Assembly: GCF_001676155.1 (NCBI RefSeq)
Contig: NZ_LZEW01000023.1
Span: 248,001-312,000, forward strand
Length of the DNA stretch: 64,000 nt
Direction of reading: 5' to 3'
Source of the DNA: Morganella psychrotolerans
GTDB taxonomy: Bacteria; Pseudomonadota; Gammaproteobacteria; Enterobacterales; Enterobacteriaceae
The notes beneath the pieces were generated by a model. The model did no database searches and was not told where the DNA came from. It saw only the letters and a list, made by a program, of their open reading frames with translations. How positions within the stretch are numbered: position 1 is the first letter of the stretch; the number at the start of each line of letters is the position of its first letter. Made by a program: the position numbers and the translations under genes. Shown piece after piece: positions 50,416 through 60,305 of the stretch.

Positions 50416-51645
50416 ATGACGATGGCAAATACACCAGAGGCACCGGCAACACTCTCGCGGAACAAACTATTATGGATAGCCGGGATGGGCTGGACATTTG
50501 ATGCTATGGATGTGGGATTACTGGCATTCCTGCTGGCGGCGTTGCAGGCTGACTGGGGATTGAGTGCGGCACAACTCGGCTGGATAGGCAGTATGAATGC
50601 AGCCGGAATGGCAGTCGGCGCGTTTGTATTCGGCATTATGGCGGACCGGAAAGGACGCAAACCGGTTTTTATCCTGACACTGCTGCTGTTCAGTCTGGGA
50701 TCCGGTCTGACCGCTGTTGCCGGCTCGCTTGTTGTTGTCCTGGTTCTGCGGTTTTTTATCGGGATGGGGCTGGGCGGTGAACTGCCGGTTGCCTCGACAC
50801 TGGTCAGTGAAAGTGTCGCGCCTCATGAACGCGGACGCATTGTTGTGCTGCTGGAAAGCTTCTGGGCAGTCGGCTGGCTGATTGCGGCGCTGATCGCCTA
50901 TTACGTCATTCCGGATTACGGCTGGCGCGCCGCCATGCTGCTCAGCGCACTACCCGCACTGTATGCCCTGTGGCTGCGGGCAAAACTGCCGGAGCCGACA
51001 TCCCGTTATGCGGCACAAACCCGCCCGAAACTCACCATCGCTCAATCCATGTCGCTTATCTGGTCACCGCAATACCGCCGTGCCACCCTGATGCTGTGGA
51101 TCCTCTGGTTCTGTGTGGTCTTTTCCTATTACGGCATTTTTCTCTGGCTGCCGAGTGTGGCAATGCTCAAAGGGTTCAGCTTAATCAAGAGTTTCCAGTA
51201 TGTTCTGATTATGACCCTGGCGCAGTTACCGGGCTATTTCAGCGCTGCCTGGCTGATTGAACGATACGGACGAAAATTTGTGTTAGTCACCTATCTCACC
51301 GGAACCGCAGTGAGTGCTTACTGGTTTAGCTGTGCGGACTCTGCCACCATGCTGGTGATAGCCGGAATGCTGCTCTCTTTCTTTAACCTCGGCGCATGGG
51401 GCGCACTGTACGCCTATACGCCGGAACAATATCCGGACAGCGTCAGGGCAACCGGCACAGGTACAGCAACGGCTGTCGGGCGGATAGGCGGGATCATCGG
51501 CCCGTTGCTGGCGGGATATATGATCCAGTATCAGTTTGCTGTCAGCAGTATCTTCATGATTTTCAGTCTGGCAATCGTGATCGCTGTCCTCGCGGTTATC
51601 TTCCTCGGGCAGGAAACTAAAAACCGGGTGCTGAGTTCAATCTGA
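50416..51645 (+). CDS. MFS transporter of the NiaP/aromatic-acid type
   Basis: 409 residues, twelve helices. The MFS signature between helices 2 and 3 is GIMADRKGRKP (about 78), with GMGLGGELPVASTL near 120 and a second one LIERYGRKF near 280. Motifs such as WTFDAMDVGLL in helix 1 place it with the aromatic-acid, nicotinate (NiaP) and YceI-like carriers that import organic acids by proton symport. Substrate not assignable. A palindromic operator lies upstream; no terminator is evident. Confidence 0.8.
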   Translation: MTMANTPEAPATLSRNKLLWIAGMGWTFDAMDVGLLAFLLAALQADWGLSAAQLGWIGSMNAAGMAVGAFVFGIMADRKGRKPVFILTLLLFSLGSGLTAVAGSLVVVLVLRFFIGMGLGGELPVASTLVSESVAPHERGRIVVLLESFWAVGWLIAALIAYYVIPDYGWRAAMLLSALPALYALWLRAKLPEPTSRYAAQTRPKLTIAQSMSLIWSPQYRRATLMLWILWFCVVFSYYGIFLWLPSVAMLKGFSLIKSFQYVLIMTLAQLPGYFSAAWLIERYGRKFVLVTYLTGTAVSAYWFSCADSATMLVIAGMLLSFFNLGAWGALYAYTPEQYPDSVRATGTGTATAVGRIGGIIGPLLAGYMIQYQFAVSSIFMIFSLAIVIAVLAVIFLGQETKNRVLSSI

Positions 51646-51752
51646 CCGGCATCAATATGTTACAACGACAAAGGGGTATACTCAGCACACAATAGCGCCC
51701 TTAAATGAATACCCGCTTATTTTGCCGGAAAACGAATAACAGAAAAAATAAG

Positions 51753-52289
51753 ATGAATGAATACGAAAGAGTCAGCAAATTATTAAGCCATGTCCTCAGA
51801 CATGAACCTGAATCCATTGATATTCACCCGGATAATGACGGCTGGACTGATATCGTCATATTGCTCCGTCAGATGCAGATACACGGCACGCCACTCAGCC
51901 GGGAGATGCTTGAGCAAATTGTTCAGGATAACCATACAGATCCTTTCACGATTTCATCGGACGGGCTGTTTATCCGCTCGGCACAGGGGCATTGCGCCAC
52001 ACAGACAGCAATTGACCATCCGCCGCAGACCCCGCCGGACATTCTGTTTCACGGCACCGCGATCCGCTTTATCAGTGATATCTGTGAGTTAGGTCTGATA
52101 GCCGGAAAGCGCAACAATGTGCATCTCAGTGCTGACAAAAGCACGGCACTGGAAGCCGGTGCGCGCCACGGCGATCCTGTTGTGCTGACCATTGCGGCAG
52201 GTGAAATGTTTAAAACCGGATATCCGTTTTATCTGGCGGATGACGGCGTCTGGCAGACACCGCATGTCCCGATCAAATACTTCTCATAG
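51753..52289 (+). CDS. kptA: RNA 2'-phosphotransferase
   Basis: 178 residues from ATG 51753 (E. coli KptA 184). N-terminal winged domain (VSKLLSHVLRHEPESI) and C-terminal ADP-ribosyltransferase-like domain (LFHGTAIRF, VHLSADKSTA, GVWQTPHVP). It removes an internal 2'-phosphate from RNA onto NAD+, as in eukaryotic tRNA splicing; the bacterial substrate is not known. The frame extends 16 codons upstream without family support, and the ribosome site is weak. Confidence 0.9.
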   Translation: MNEYERVSKLLSHVLRHEPESIDIHPDNDGWTDIVILLRQMQIHGTPLSREMLEQIVQDNHTDPFTISSDGLFIRSAQGHCATQTAIDHPPQTPPDILFHGTAIRFISDICELGLIAGKRNNVHLSADKSTALEAGARHGDPVVLTIAAGEMFKTGYPFYLADDGVWQTPHVPIKYFS

Positions 52290-52312
52290 AAAAAACCCGG
52301 CTGAGCCGGGTT
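52290..52312 (-). terminator. terminator of fghA
   Basis: Reading leftward: AACCCGGCT / AGCCGGGTT stem followed by TTTTTTC. Confidence 0.8.
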
Positions 52313-52329
52313 AAGATTACTGCGCAGAT

Positions 52330-53160
52330 TTATGCGTTCAGCCGTGCGGCGTGATACGCAATATGCTCCGGGATAAAACTCGCAATAAAGTAATAGCTGT
52401 GGTCGTATCCGACATGAATACGGATATTGTGCGGGATCCCGTTGGCTTCACAGGCAGACTTCAGTAATCCGGTTTTCAGTTGTTTATTGAAAAAAGGATC
52501 CGCAAGCCCCTGATCGACAAAAATATCCGCCACTTTATGCCCGGATTCGATCAGTTTTACCGCGTCGTATTGCTCCCACGCCGCCGTATCTGCGCCGAGG
52601 TAAGCTGAAAATGCTTTCTCCCCCCACGGCACCTGTGACGGAGAAACAATCGGCGCAAACGCAGAGACACAGCAAAAAGCATCCGGATTACGCAATGCCA
52701 GAACCAATGCGCCGTGACCGCCCATTGAGTGCCCGCAGATACTGCGTTTTGGCGATGTTCCAAAGTGTGCAGTAACCAGCTCATGTAATTCATTCAGAAC
52801 ATAATCATACATGTGATAGTGTTCATTCCACGGTTCTTGTGTGGCATTCACATAAAACCCGGCTCCCTGTCCCAGATCATACTCTTTATCATCCGCAACA
52901 TTGCTGCCGCGCGGGCTGGTATCAGGTGCGACAATAATAATGCCGTGTTCGGCGGCGTAGCGCTGCGCACCGGCTTTAGTGATAAAATTCTGCTCGTCAC
53001 AGGTCAGCCCGGAGAGCCAGTACAGCACCGGGCACTTTTCCGTTTTTGCCTGCGGTGGCAGAAACACAGAAAACGTCATCGGCGTATTCACCGTCTCTGA
53101 ATGATGACGCCAGACTTCCTGGCTCCCGCCGAAACACTGGTGGTGTTCAATCCGTTCCAT
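52330..53160 (-). CDS. fghA: S-formylglutathione hydrolase
   Basis: 276 residues. Esterase-D alpha/beta hydrolase: oxyanion region LSGLTCDEQNF (about 50), nucleophile Ser145 in GHSMGG, Asp near 222 (FVDQGLADPF) and His near 255 (GYDHSYYF). It splits S-formylglutathione to formate and glutathione, the second step of formaldehyde detoxification. Next to adhC, as in frmAB, with a short ERIC copy in the 115-base gap. Confidence 0.93.
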   Translation of the reverse strand: MERIEHHQCFGGSQEVWRHHSETVNTPMTFSVFLPPQAKTEKCPVLYWLSGLTCDEQNFITKAGAQRYAAEHGIIIVAPDTSPRGSNVADDKEYDLGQGAGFYVNATQEPWNEHYHMYDYVLNELHELVTAHFGTSPKRSICGHSMGGHGALVLALRNPDAFCCVSAFAPIVSPSQVPWGEKAFSAYLGADTAAWEQYDAVKLIESGHKVADIFVDQGLADPFFNKQLKTGLLKSACEANGIPHNIRIHVGYDHSYYFIASFIPEHIAYHAARLNA

Positions 53161-53192
53161 AATATTCCCTTAAATAATATCTGTGACACGTA

Positions 53193-53274
53193 TATACCCG
53201 ACGTCATTCAGGATGCAGGCAGGCGGCTAGCTGAGCGCAGCCAACAAACCTGCAGTTTGAATGAATAAGGGTAT
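53193..53274 (+). repeat. ERIC-type repeat, copy 9 (internal deletion, 82 bp)
   Basis: Same deletion joint as the copy at 16884 (GGCGGC to TAGCTGAG). It sits in the adhC-fghA spacer and ends one base before the adhC stop codon. Confidence 0.8.
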
Positions 53275-53275
53275 C

Positions 53276-54719
<1,444 letters not shown>

Positions 54720-55052
54720 ATGTCACAGTTTACAGATATTGACAGAAATAATGCACGCGTGATTTTAGCTAATTTCTACGACCCGGTCTATGCGGGCAGA
54801 GTGCCGATGACCGATGAAGCGGTTACTGTCATTTGGGAAATGCTGTCTGAAGCAGAAAAATGCACAAATATGATGGCATATGTTCCGACCCCCGCAGGCG
54901 CGATGCCAGGTATCGGCTACATCGCATCACAATTAGGGAAAATGGCTAACCGTATCCGCCAGGCCGGAAATGGCAAAGTCGATATTAAATGCAGAGTACA
55001 GATGAAATCCGTATTCCGCCTTAAATTCGATGAAATAACCAACGGCATTTAA
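54720..55052 (+). CDS. 110-residue protein of unknown function
   Basis: Strong ribosome site (AAAGGAAGCTGATAAT). No signal peptide or membrane helix. The first half is mixed (NNARVILANFYDPVYAGRVPMTDEAV), then VPTPAGAMPGIGYIASQLG and a basic C-terminal third (about 75-105; MANRIRQ, KCRVQMK). I do not recognise it. A hairpin terminator follows, so it is probably a real single-gene unit. Confidence 0.6.
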   Translation: MSQFTDIDRNNARVILANFYDPVYAGRVPMTDEAVTVIWEMLSEAEKCTNMMAYVPTPAGAMPGIGYIASQLGKMANRIRQAGNGKVDIKCRVQMKSVFRLKFDEITNGI

Positions 55053-55093
55053 TACATTAAGTCTGTTTTATTTTTTAATGCAGACTGAAATCA

Positions 55094-55132
55094 ACACCGG
55101 CACGATATTGTACATCTGCCGGTGTCTTGTTA
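55094..55132 (+). terminator. hairpin after the 110-residue gene
   Basis: ACACCGGCA / TGCCGGTGT, 14-base loop, then CTTGTTAT; shared with the convergent ybdG. Confidence 0.6.
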
Positions 55133-55143
55133 TATATTATTTA

Positions 55144-56350
55144 TCACAAATAGCGTCTTATATTTGACAGATCGTTTCCTGACGGATGCTGATAAATATC
55201 AAGTTTAAAATATTTTGCTGACGCATTCACATACTCAAAAATCTGCGACTGTGTTTCCTCATAATCCACCCAGGTTGTTGAACGGGTAAAGCAATATATC
55301 TCAACCGGTAGCCCGTTCGGGGTCGGCGGCATCGTTCTGACCACCAGATACATATCAGCCCGCACATCACCACGCGCCTTTATCCAGTTAAGAATGTATT
55401 TACGGAAGAGTTGTAAATTAGTCACTCCGTTGCTTACCATCCACTCATTAATATCACCGCTATGATTGCTCTCTTCTAACATAGCTTCCAGCGGACGGCG
55501 CAGCGGTTCAGAATCCCGCAGTTCCGCCAGCAGATCTTCTGTGGCAAATGAAACTGAAGACTGGTCAATATAAAAACTGCGTTTTATACGGCGTCCGCCG
55601 GAAGAGAACATCGGCTGCCAGTTGGTGTATTTCTCCGTCAGGAAATCCTTGGTCGGAATGCGGGAAATGGTATTATCCCAGTTACGGATAGTAATAGTAT
55701 GCAGTGCAATATCAATCACTTCCCCGCTGATATTACTGTTGGGCAGTTCTATCCAGTCATACAGTTTCAATACTTTACCGTTTGAAACCAGAATATTTGC
55801 CACAAATGATAATAACGTATGCTGAAAAACAAACATCAGTACAGCGGCAATAGCACCAAAACCGGAAATAATAATCAGGGGTGACTGAGATGTCATCAGG
55901 GCTATTATCAAGATGAATGTGACAACCCATACCCCGATTTTTGCAATCTCAATATAGCCTTTTATTGAGCTGTTTCGGTTAGATACCCGTCCGGAATGGC
56001 GCAGAATAAAAATATCCAGACCATCATTAACCAGTGATGCCAGATTGATAATAAGAAAAACACTGCATACCGTGTTGAACAGAATATTCATTTCGGCTGA
56101 AAATGTCGGCAGCATTTTATTAATATAGAGAACAAGCGTGACAGAAACGACAGAGGCACTTTTTTTTGGCAACGCTGTGGATAGTCTCGTCATCAGTCAG
56201 ATTGGTAAATAATGACAGCAGACGTTTTGCCACCCGCAAAAAAATCATCCGCCCGAGAAACCAGGTGACTAATAAAACCGCAAACAAAAATACCGCCGAT
56301 AATATGGCGCTTGATGCGATGAAATCATATATCTCAATTAACTTTTCCAT
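55144..56350 (-). pseudogene. ybdG: YbdG-type mechanosensitive channel, frameshifted in a T8 run
   Basis: One base less in the T8 run at 56160-56167 joins two frames into 401 residues from ATG 56350 (E. coli YbdG 415). Five N-terminal helices, then the MscS-like pore helix region (SGFGAIAAVLMFVFQHTLLS), and the soluble vestibule with IRNWDNTISRIPT, SSGGRRIKRS and the end QHPSGNDLSNIR. These miniconductance channels release solutes on osmotic downshock. As written, translation stops about 75 residues in. An ERIC copy lies directly upstream, in or next to the promoter. Confidence 0.85.
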
Positions 56351-56364
56351 AATACCCCACAGTA

Positions 56365-56490
56365 TATACCCAACGTCATTCAAGATGCAGGAAGGCGGCA
56401 AAGGAAGATAGACGGGGAGCATACACCAGTATGTGACTTGGCTATCTGAGTGCGGCCAACGCACCTGCAGTTTGAATGAATAAGGGTATA
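56365..56490 (+). repeat. ERIC-type repeat, copy 10 (full length, 126 bp)
   Basis: Complete element between ybdG and the PhzF-like gene, 15 bases before the ybdG start. Confidence 0.85.
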
Positions 56491-56517
56491 CATCAAAATA
56501 TCAGCTGATGAGTCAAA

Positions 56518-57411
56518 TCAACCCAACAACGGCAATGGCGCATCAAATAAAATAACTGCTTCCCCTGAGATACTGACTTTCTGCGGCTGATTGTCTTTAA
56601 TATTCACAGTCACATGCACAGTCCCGCTGCGCCCGATAGCCCGTCCCTGATGCCCCCGGATCCGCAATGTTTTGCCATCATGCGGCATCAGTCCGTAGCG
56701 GACAATCCATGCGCCCATCGGTCCGTTAGCATTGCCGGTCACCGGGTCTTCAGCAATCCCAATCGCCGGGGCAAACATTCGCCCGTCAGTTTCACAGATG
56801 CCCGGACGGATGGAAAAAACAAAAAATCCGTTGCAGCCAATTTCGCCGCTGATCGCTGCAAGTCCGGCTAAATCAGGATTGATATTATCAACAGACACAT
56901 CAGATTTCAGCGGGATCATCACTTTAGAATGTCCGGTGGAAACAATCTGTACCGGCAATCCGGTCAGAATATTATCTTCACTTAAACCAAGCGCACGGAT
57001 GATCCGGGTACGGATATCCCCTTCAAGCGGCGGCTCAAATAAAGGCTCCCCCTGCTCCAGCGTGATGATGTAGTCATCATTTTTATAATCAATATCAACA
57101 CGATGGCGACCTGCCAGAGAGGACTGATACAGTGTGCAACTTTTCAGTCCCAGCATTTTTGCCCGGACATAGTGAACCGATACTGTCGCATGACCACAAA
57201 TCGGCACCTCCGCTGATGGTGTGAAATAACGGATACGTATATCACTTTCTTCACTTTTCAGAACAAACGCTGTTTCAGAGTGGCGCAGTTCGCGGGCAAT
57301 CAATTGCATTTGTTCTTCAGTTAACTCATCAGCATTCAGCACTACACCAGCTGAATTTCCTCTGAACAACTCTTTGGTAAATGCATCAACATGAAAAAGA
57401 TGTGGTGTCAT
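56518..57411 (-). CDS. PhzF-family isomerase-like protein
   Basis: 297 residues (E. coli YddE 297). Twin diaminopimelate-epimerase-like domains: N-terminal LFHVDAFTKELFRGNSAGVV with the family Glu in HSETAFVL (about 46), PICGHATVS (about 70), and the second-half GNANGPMGAW. PhzF isomerises a phenazine precursor; YddE-type members have unknown substrates. No phenazine genes are near. CGGAG precedes the ATG; the next gene upstream is a LysR regulator on the same strand. Confidence 0.88.
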   Translation of the reverse strand: MTPHLFHVDAFTKELFRGNSAGVVLNADELTEEQMQLIARELRHSETAFVLKSEESDIRIRYFTPSAEVPICGHATVSVHYVRAKMLGLKSCTLYQSSLAGRHRVDIDYKNDDYIITLEQGEPLFEPPLEGDIRTRIIRALGLSEDNILTGLPVQIVSTGHSKVMIPLKSDVSVDNINPDLAGLAAISGEIGCNGFFVFSIRPGICETDGRMFAPAIGIAEDPVTGNANGPMGAWIVRYGLMPHDGKTLRIRGHQGRAIGRSGTVHVTVNIKDNQPQKVSISGEAVILFDAPLPLLG

Positions 57412-57446
57412 GGTTTTCTCCGGTAATACGACGAAAAACAGATATC

Positions 57447-58361
57447 TTACCCGATAGTATCACTCTCCGGCGGGAGACTGCGGATATGCAATGCTGTCAG
57501 GCTTTCATTAATTTTTTCACGCAGCCAGAGAGAGAAAACCCATGCAGGACTCTCTTTTTCCGGCACTGACGGGAAAAGCAGATAATACGCGGTATTGTCT
57601 GTCATAAATCCGGCAGATGCCTCTAACTGTCCTGAGAGCAATTCATCCGCCACCATCAGAAAAGAAGCGGCGGTGACACCCTGCCCGGCAAGCGCCGCCT
57701 GAATGCACATATAAAAATGCTCATAGGAAACAGTGCGTTGCCAATCCGTTGAATCACCGGATAATTGCTGCCACGTCTGCCAGACATCCTGACGCGTCGC
57801 CGGAAGCAGCAGGACGGAACCGGTAGTATCCTGCGATACCATCGGGCGCTGCACCCTGCCAATCCATTCGGGGCATAATTCCACTGAATGAATATCATGA
57901 TGCCATTTAAAATCGTTACGGCGCAACGCGATACTGACACCGGTTTTCGCAAAGTCGATAGCCCCGCCGGCAGTAATAAGATGCACAGTAATGGCAGGAT
58001 AACGCTGATAAAAATCACTGAGACGAGGAATAAGCCAGCGCATCGCAATCGTCGGTTCACAGGAAATACTGACCACATTGTCCTGCTGCTGATGCTGTAT
58101 TTTTTCCACTGTCTGCGCAAGCTGGCTGAAGATCTGCCCGGTGGTCTGAAACAATGTCTGACCCGCCGGGGTCAGAAATACAGCCCGGTTGCGCCGTTCA
58201 AACAGAAAAACACCTAAATCCTCTTCCAGCAGGCGGATTTGTCTGCTCACGGCACCATGAGTGACATGCAGTTCCTGCGCGGCTTTCATAAAGCTGCCGG
58301 TTCGCGCGGCGGCATCAAAAAAGCGTAATGATGATAATGGCGGAAGTTTCATATCTGTCAC
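57447..58361 (-). CDS. LysR regulator of the GcvA type
   Basis: 304 residues. Helix-turn-helix at about 5-64 (LRFFDAAARTGSFMKAAQELHVTHGAVSRQI), and an effector domain with EPTIAMRWLIPRLSDFYQRYP as in GcvA. GTG 58361 has AGG 9 bases upstream and gives the same lead length as GcvA; ATG 58352 is the alternative. It is divergent from the lysE-type gene 133 bases away and upstream of the PhzF-like gene, and could control both. Effector unknown. Confidence 0.85.
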   Translation of the reverse strand: MTDMKLPPLSSLRFFDAAARTGSFMKAAQELHVTHGAVSRQIRLLEEDLGVFLFERRNRAVFLTPAGQTLFQTTGQIFSQLAQTVEKIQHQQQDNVVSISCEPTIAMRWLIPRLSDFYQRYPAITVHLITAGGAIDFAKTGVSIALRRNDFKWHHDIHSVELCPEWIGRVQRPMVSQDTTGSVLLLPATRQDVWQTWQQLSGDSTDWQRTVSYEHFYMCIQAALAGQGVTAASFLMVADELLSGQLEASAGFMTDNTAYYLLFPSVPEKESPAWVFSLWLREKINESLTALHIRSLPPESDTIG

Positions 58362-58494
58362 AAAAGCTAACCTGTTTCTGTCAGGATATATCGTTTTTTT
58401 CTCTTATACAAACCCGTGATAATAGTTCCTGCAGACAGAAAATGATGAATTGACACTTCATCTTTCAGGTTAGTTTTTATCAGGGATCGTCAGA

Positions 58495-59109
58495 ATGAAT
58501 GAAATTATTGCAGTTGCTGTTATTACCACGCTGGCTGTTATCAGCCCGGGACCGGATTTTGCCGCTGTGACGCGCAACAGTTATCTGTACGGCACGCGGA
58601 CCGGATTATTCTCCGCGCTGGGTATTGCGTTTGGTGTGCAGGTTCATGTTATTTACACTGTTTTTGGTATCACGCTGTTAATTATGCAATCCCCGCTCTT
58701 ATTTACCGTCATTAAATCGTTCGGGATTATTTATCTGGTCTGGCTGGGGTTTAAATCCTTCACCAATAAAACGCGGATTTCGGTGAATAATACGGAAAGT
58801 GCTGCGCTGTCCGCTGTCGGGGCATTCCGCAATGGCTTTTTTGTTAATGCCCTGAACCCGAAAACTATGTTTTTTGTGGTGTCCGTTTATACACAAGTTA
58901 TCAGCAGTCATAATTCCCTGCTGATAAATTTCAGTTACGGATTATTTATTTCGTTTGTCCATTTGCTGTGGTTCAGTCTGATTGCGCTGTTTTTTTCTAA
59001 TCCGGTTATCCGTAATAAAATTCTTAATCACCAGTTACTGATGGATAAAGTCATTGGCGTTCTGCTGATGCTGCTGGGTATTTCACTGGTTTTCTTTACG
59101 ATAAACTAA
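58495..59109 (+). CDS. LysE/RhtB-family amino-acid exporter
   Basis: 204 residues, six helices. The N-terminal signature AVISPGPDFAAVTRNS (about 15-30) and LVWLGFKSF near 80 are typical of the RhtB/LysE superfamily that exports amino acids or homoserine lactones. Divergent from the LysR regulator. A clear terminator follows. Confidence 0.88.
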   Translation: MNEIIAVAVITTLAVISPGPDFAAVTRNSYLYGTRTGLFSALGIAFGVQVHVIYTVFGITLLIMQSPLLFTVIKSFGIIYLVWLGFKSFTNKTRISVNNTESAALSAVGAFRNGFFVNALNPKTMFFVVSVYTQVISSHNSLLINFSYGLFISFVHLLWFSLIALFFSNPVIRNKILNHQLLMDKVIGVLLMLLGISLVFFTIN

Positions 59110-59122
59110 ATATCGCGTCCGG

Positions 59123-59160
59123 GGCTGAAAAGTGTTCAGCCTTGATTATTTTTTTATTTT
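59123..59160 (+). terminator. terminator of the LysE-type gene
   Basis: GGCTGAA / TTCAGCC with loop AAGTG, then a T-rich tail that runs into an ERIC copy. Confidence 0.85.
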
Positions 59161-59285
59161 ATACCCAACGTCATTCAAGATGCGGGAAGGCGGCAAGGGA
59201 AGATAGATGGGGAGCATACATCAGTATGTGACCCGGCTATCTGAGCGCAGCCAACGAACCTGCAGTTTGAATGAATAAGGGTATA
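59160..59285 (+). repeat. ERIC-type repeat, copy 11 (full length), overlapping a coding end
   Basis: Complete element. Its right 49 bases encode the last 16 codons and stop of the minus-strand lipoprotein gene. Confidence 0.85.
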
Positions 59286-59605
59286 CATTCCATGTTACCC
59301 GGCGATACCGGGTTCATGGCTTGCTCACCAAACCGGCGGACAGCATAATCGGAGCGGACACAGTCATACGTTTTCTTTGTCATACCGGAAGAAACAGTAA
59401 AACGGATTTCTCTTTTTCCGCTGAATGACGGCTGGCTTTCAACAATATTCGTAATGGTCAGATCTGAAATATCATTCGCGGAGAAGTCTTTTGTTATCGC
59501 CACGTTAGCATGCATCATCAGCGAATCAGAGGTATAGGCAGGGTAAATGGATTCATCTGCACACCCGGCGGATAACAGTGCAATGATCAGATATATTTTT
59601 TTCAC
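59237..59605 (-). CDS. small lipoprotein with an ERIC-derived C-terminus
   Basis: 122 residues. The lipobox LLSAGC puts the lipidated Cys at 15. The body has DLTITNIVES, REIRFTVSSGM and TYDCVRSDYAVRRF, with a second Cys. The last 16 residues (CIPLFIQTAGSLAALR) are translated from the ERIC repeat, so the natural C-terminus has been replaced or extended. It overlaps the acyltransferase gene by four bases, so the two are coupled. Not a family I know. Confidence 0.7.
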   Translation of the reverse strand: MKKIYLIIALLSAGCADESIYPAYTSDSLMMHANVAITKDFSANDISDLTITNIVESQPSFSGKREIRFTVSSGMTKKTYDCVRSDYAVRRFGEQAMNPVSPGNMECIPLFIQTAGSLAALR

Positions 59606-60147
59606 TGTTTTATTTTCTCCGGACTTGTTTTATCAGGATACGTAACCGGATGCGCCGCCCGCCACGCCAGCGCCTGCTGTTCACTGAGATTATTTCCTTT
59701 AAATTCAATGATTTTTATACTTTTCTCTATTTCATTCAGGCGCAGCATGCGAAAACAGCGATCCGGAAAAACAGAGTTCATTAAAATAGCGGACATTTCA
59801 TTGTCATCATCAAAAGGCGCTATCCAGTCAAATAACCAGATGCGCTCACCTGTGCGCAGTTGCTGATACAGGTCTGATTCATCACAGCCGCCTAAATAGC
59901 GCTGTTCAACCTCCGCGCTCAAAGCGCCCCAACTGAGGAAAAAACAGGGCTGATTATTATCCAGCGCCAGCACATACTGTTTTTGTTTCACTAGCGGCAA
60001 CAGCAGCTTTCCCAATGAACGCAGCGGCGTTTTACTGTGCCGGGGAGAGAGCATCCATAACCAGACTGCTGCCCCCCAAATCTCCGCCTCGCTGGGCTTA
60101 TCATCAGCCAGAAACGGCGCGTAGACTGTATATTTGCCGATTTTCAT
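59602..60147 (-). CDS. HlyC-type toxin-activating lysine acyltransferase, no toxin gene nearby
   Basis: 181 residues (HlyC 170). It keeps the catalytic His (His37, SPRHSKTPL) and Asp (Asp107 in RIWLFDWIAPF), YVLALDNNQPCFFLSWG, and FPDRCFRMLR. HlyC-type enzymes move a fatty acyl group from acyl-ACP to lysines of RTX toxins in the cytoplasm. No RTX toxin, HlyB or HlyD gene lies within the window; the neighbours are a coupled lipoprotein gene and yqeB. It may act on a toxin coded elsewhere or on another protein. AAGAG precedes ATG 60147. Confidence 0.85.
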   Translation of the reverse strand: MKIGKYTVYAPFLADDKPSEAEIWGAAVWLWMLSPRHSKTPLRSLGKLLLPLVKQKQYVLALDNNQPCFFLSWGALSAEVEQRYLGGCDESDLYQQLRTGERIWLFDWIAPFDDDNEMSAILMNSVFPDRCFRMLRLNEIEKSIKIIEFKGNNLSEQQALAWRAAHPVTYPDKTSPEKIKQ

Positions 60148-60252
60148 TATTCATCTCTTACGCAGATATTACTGTGTATGAGGGTAGCGTATTACACAAA
60201 AAACAGAAGTCGGCATCCTCTGAAATCTGAAGAGTTCAGGGATTACAGCCAT

Positions 60253-60283
60253 AAAAAAACCGGGATCACGGATAAGATCCCGG
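60253..60283 (-). terminator. terminator of yqeCB
   Basis: Leftward reading: CCGGGATC / GATCCCGG stem followed by seven T. Confidence 0.85.
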
Positions 60284-60305
60284 CTGTTTCTTTTACGGCT
60301 GTCTG

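Noticed and set aside
59602-60147. HlyC gene as the start of an RTX toxin operon
   Set aside because: The next genes on that strand are a lipoprotein and then an ERIC repeat and lysE-type gene in the other direction; no hlyA, hlyB or hlyD.
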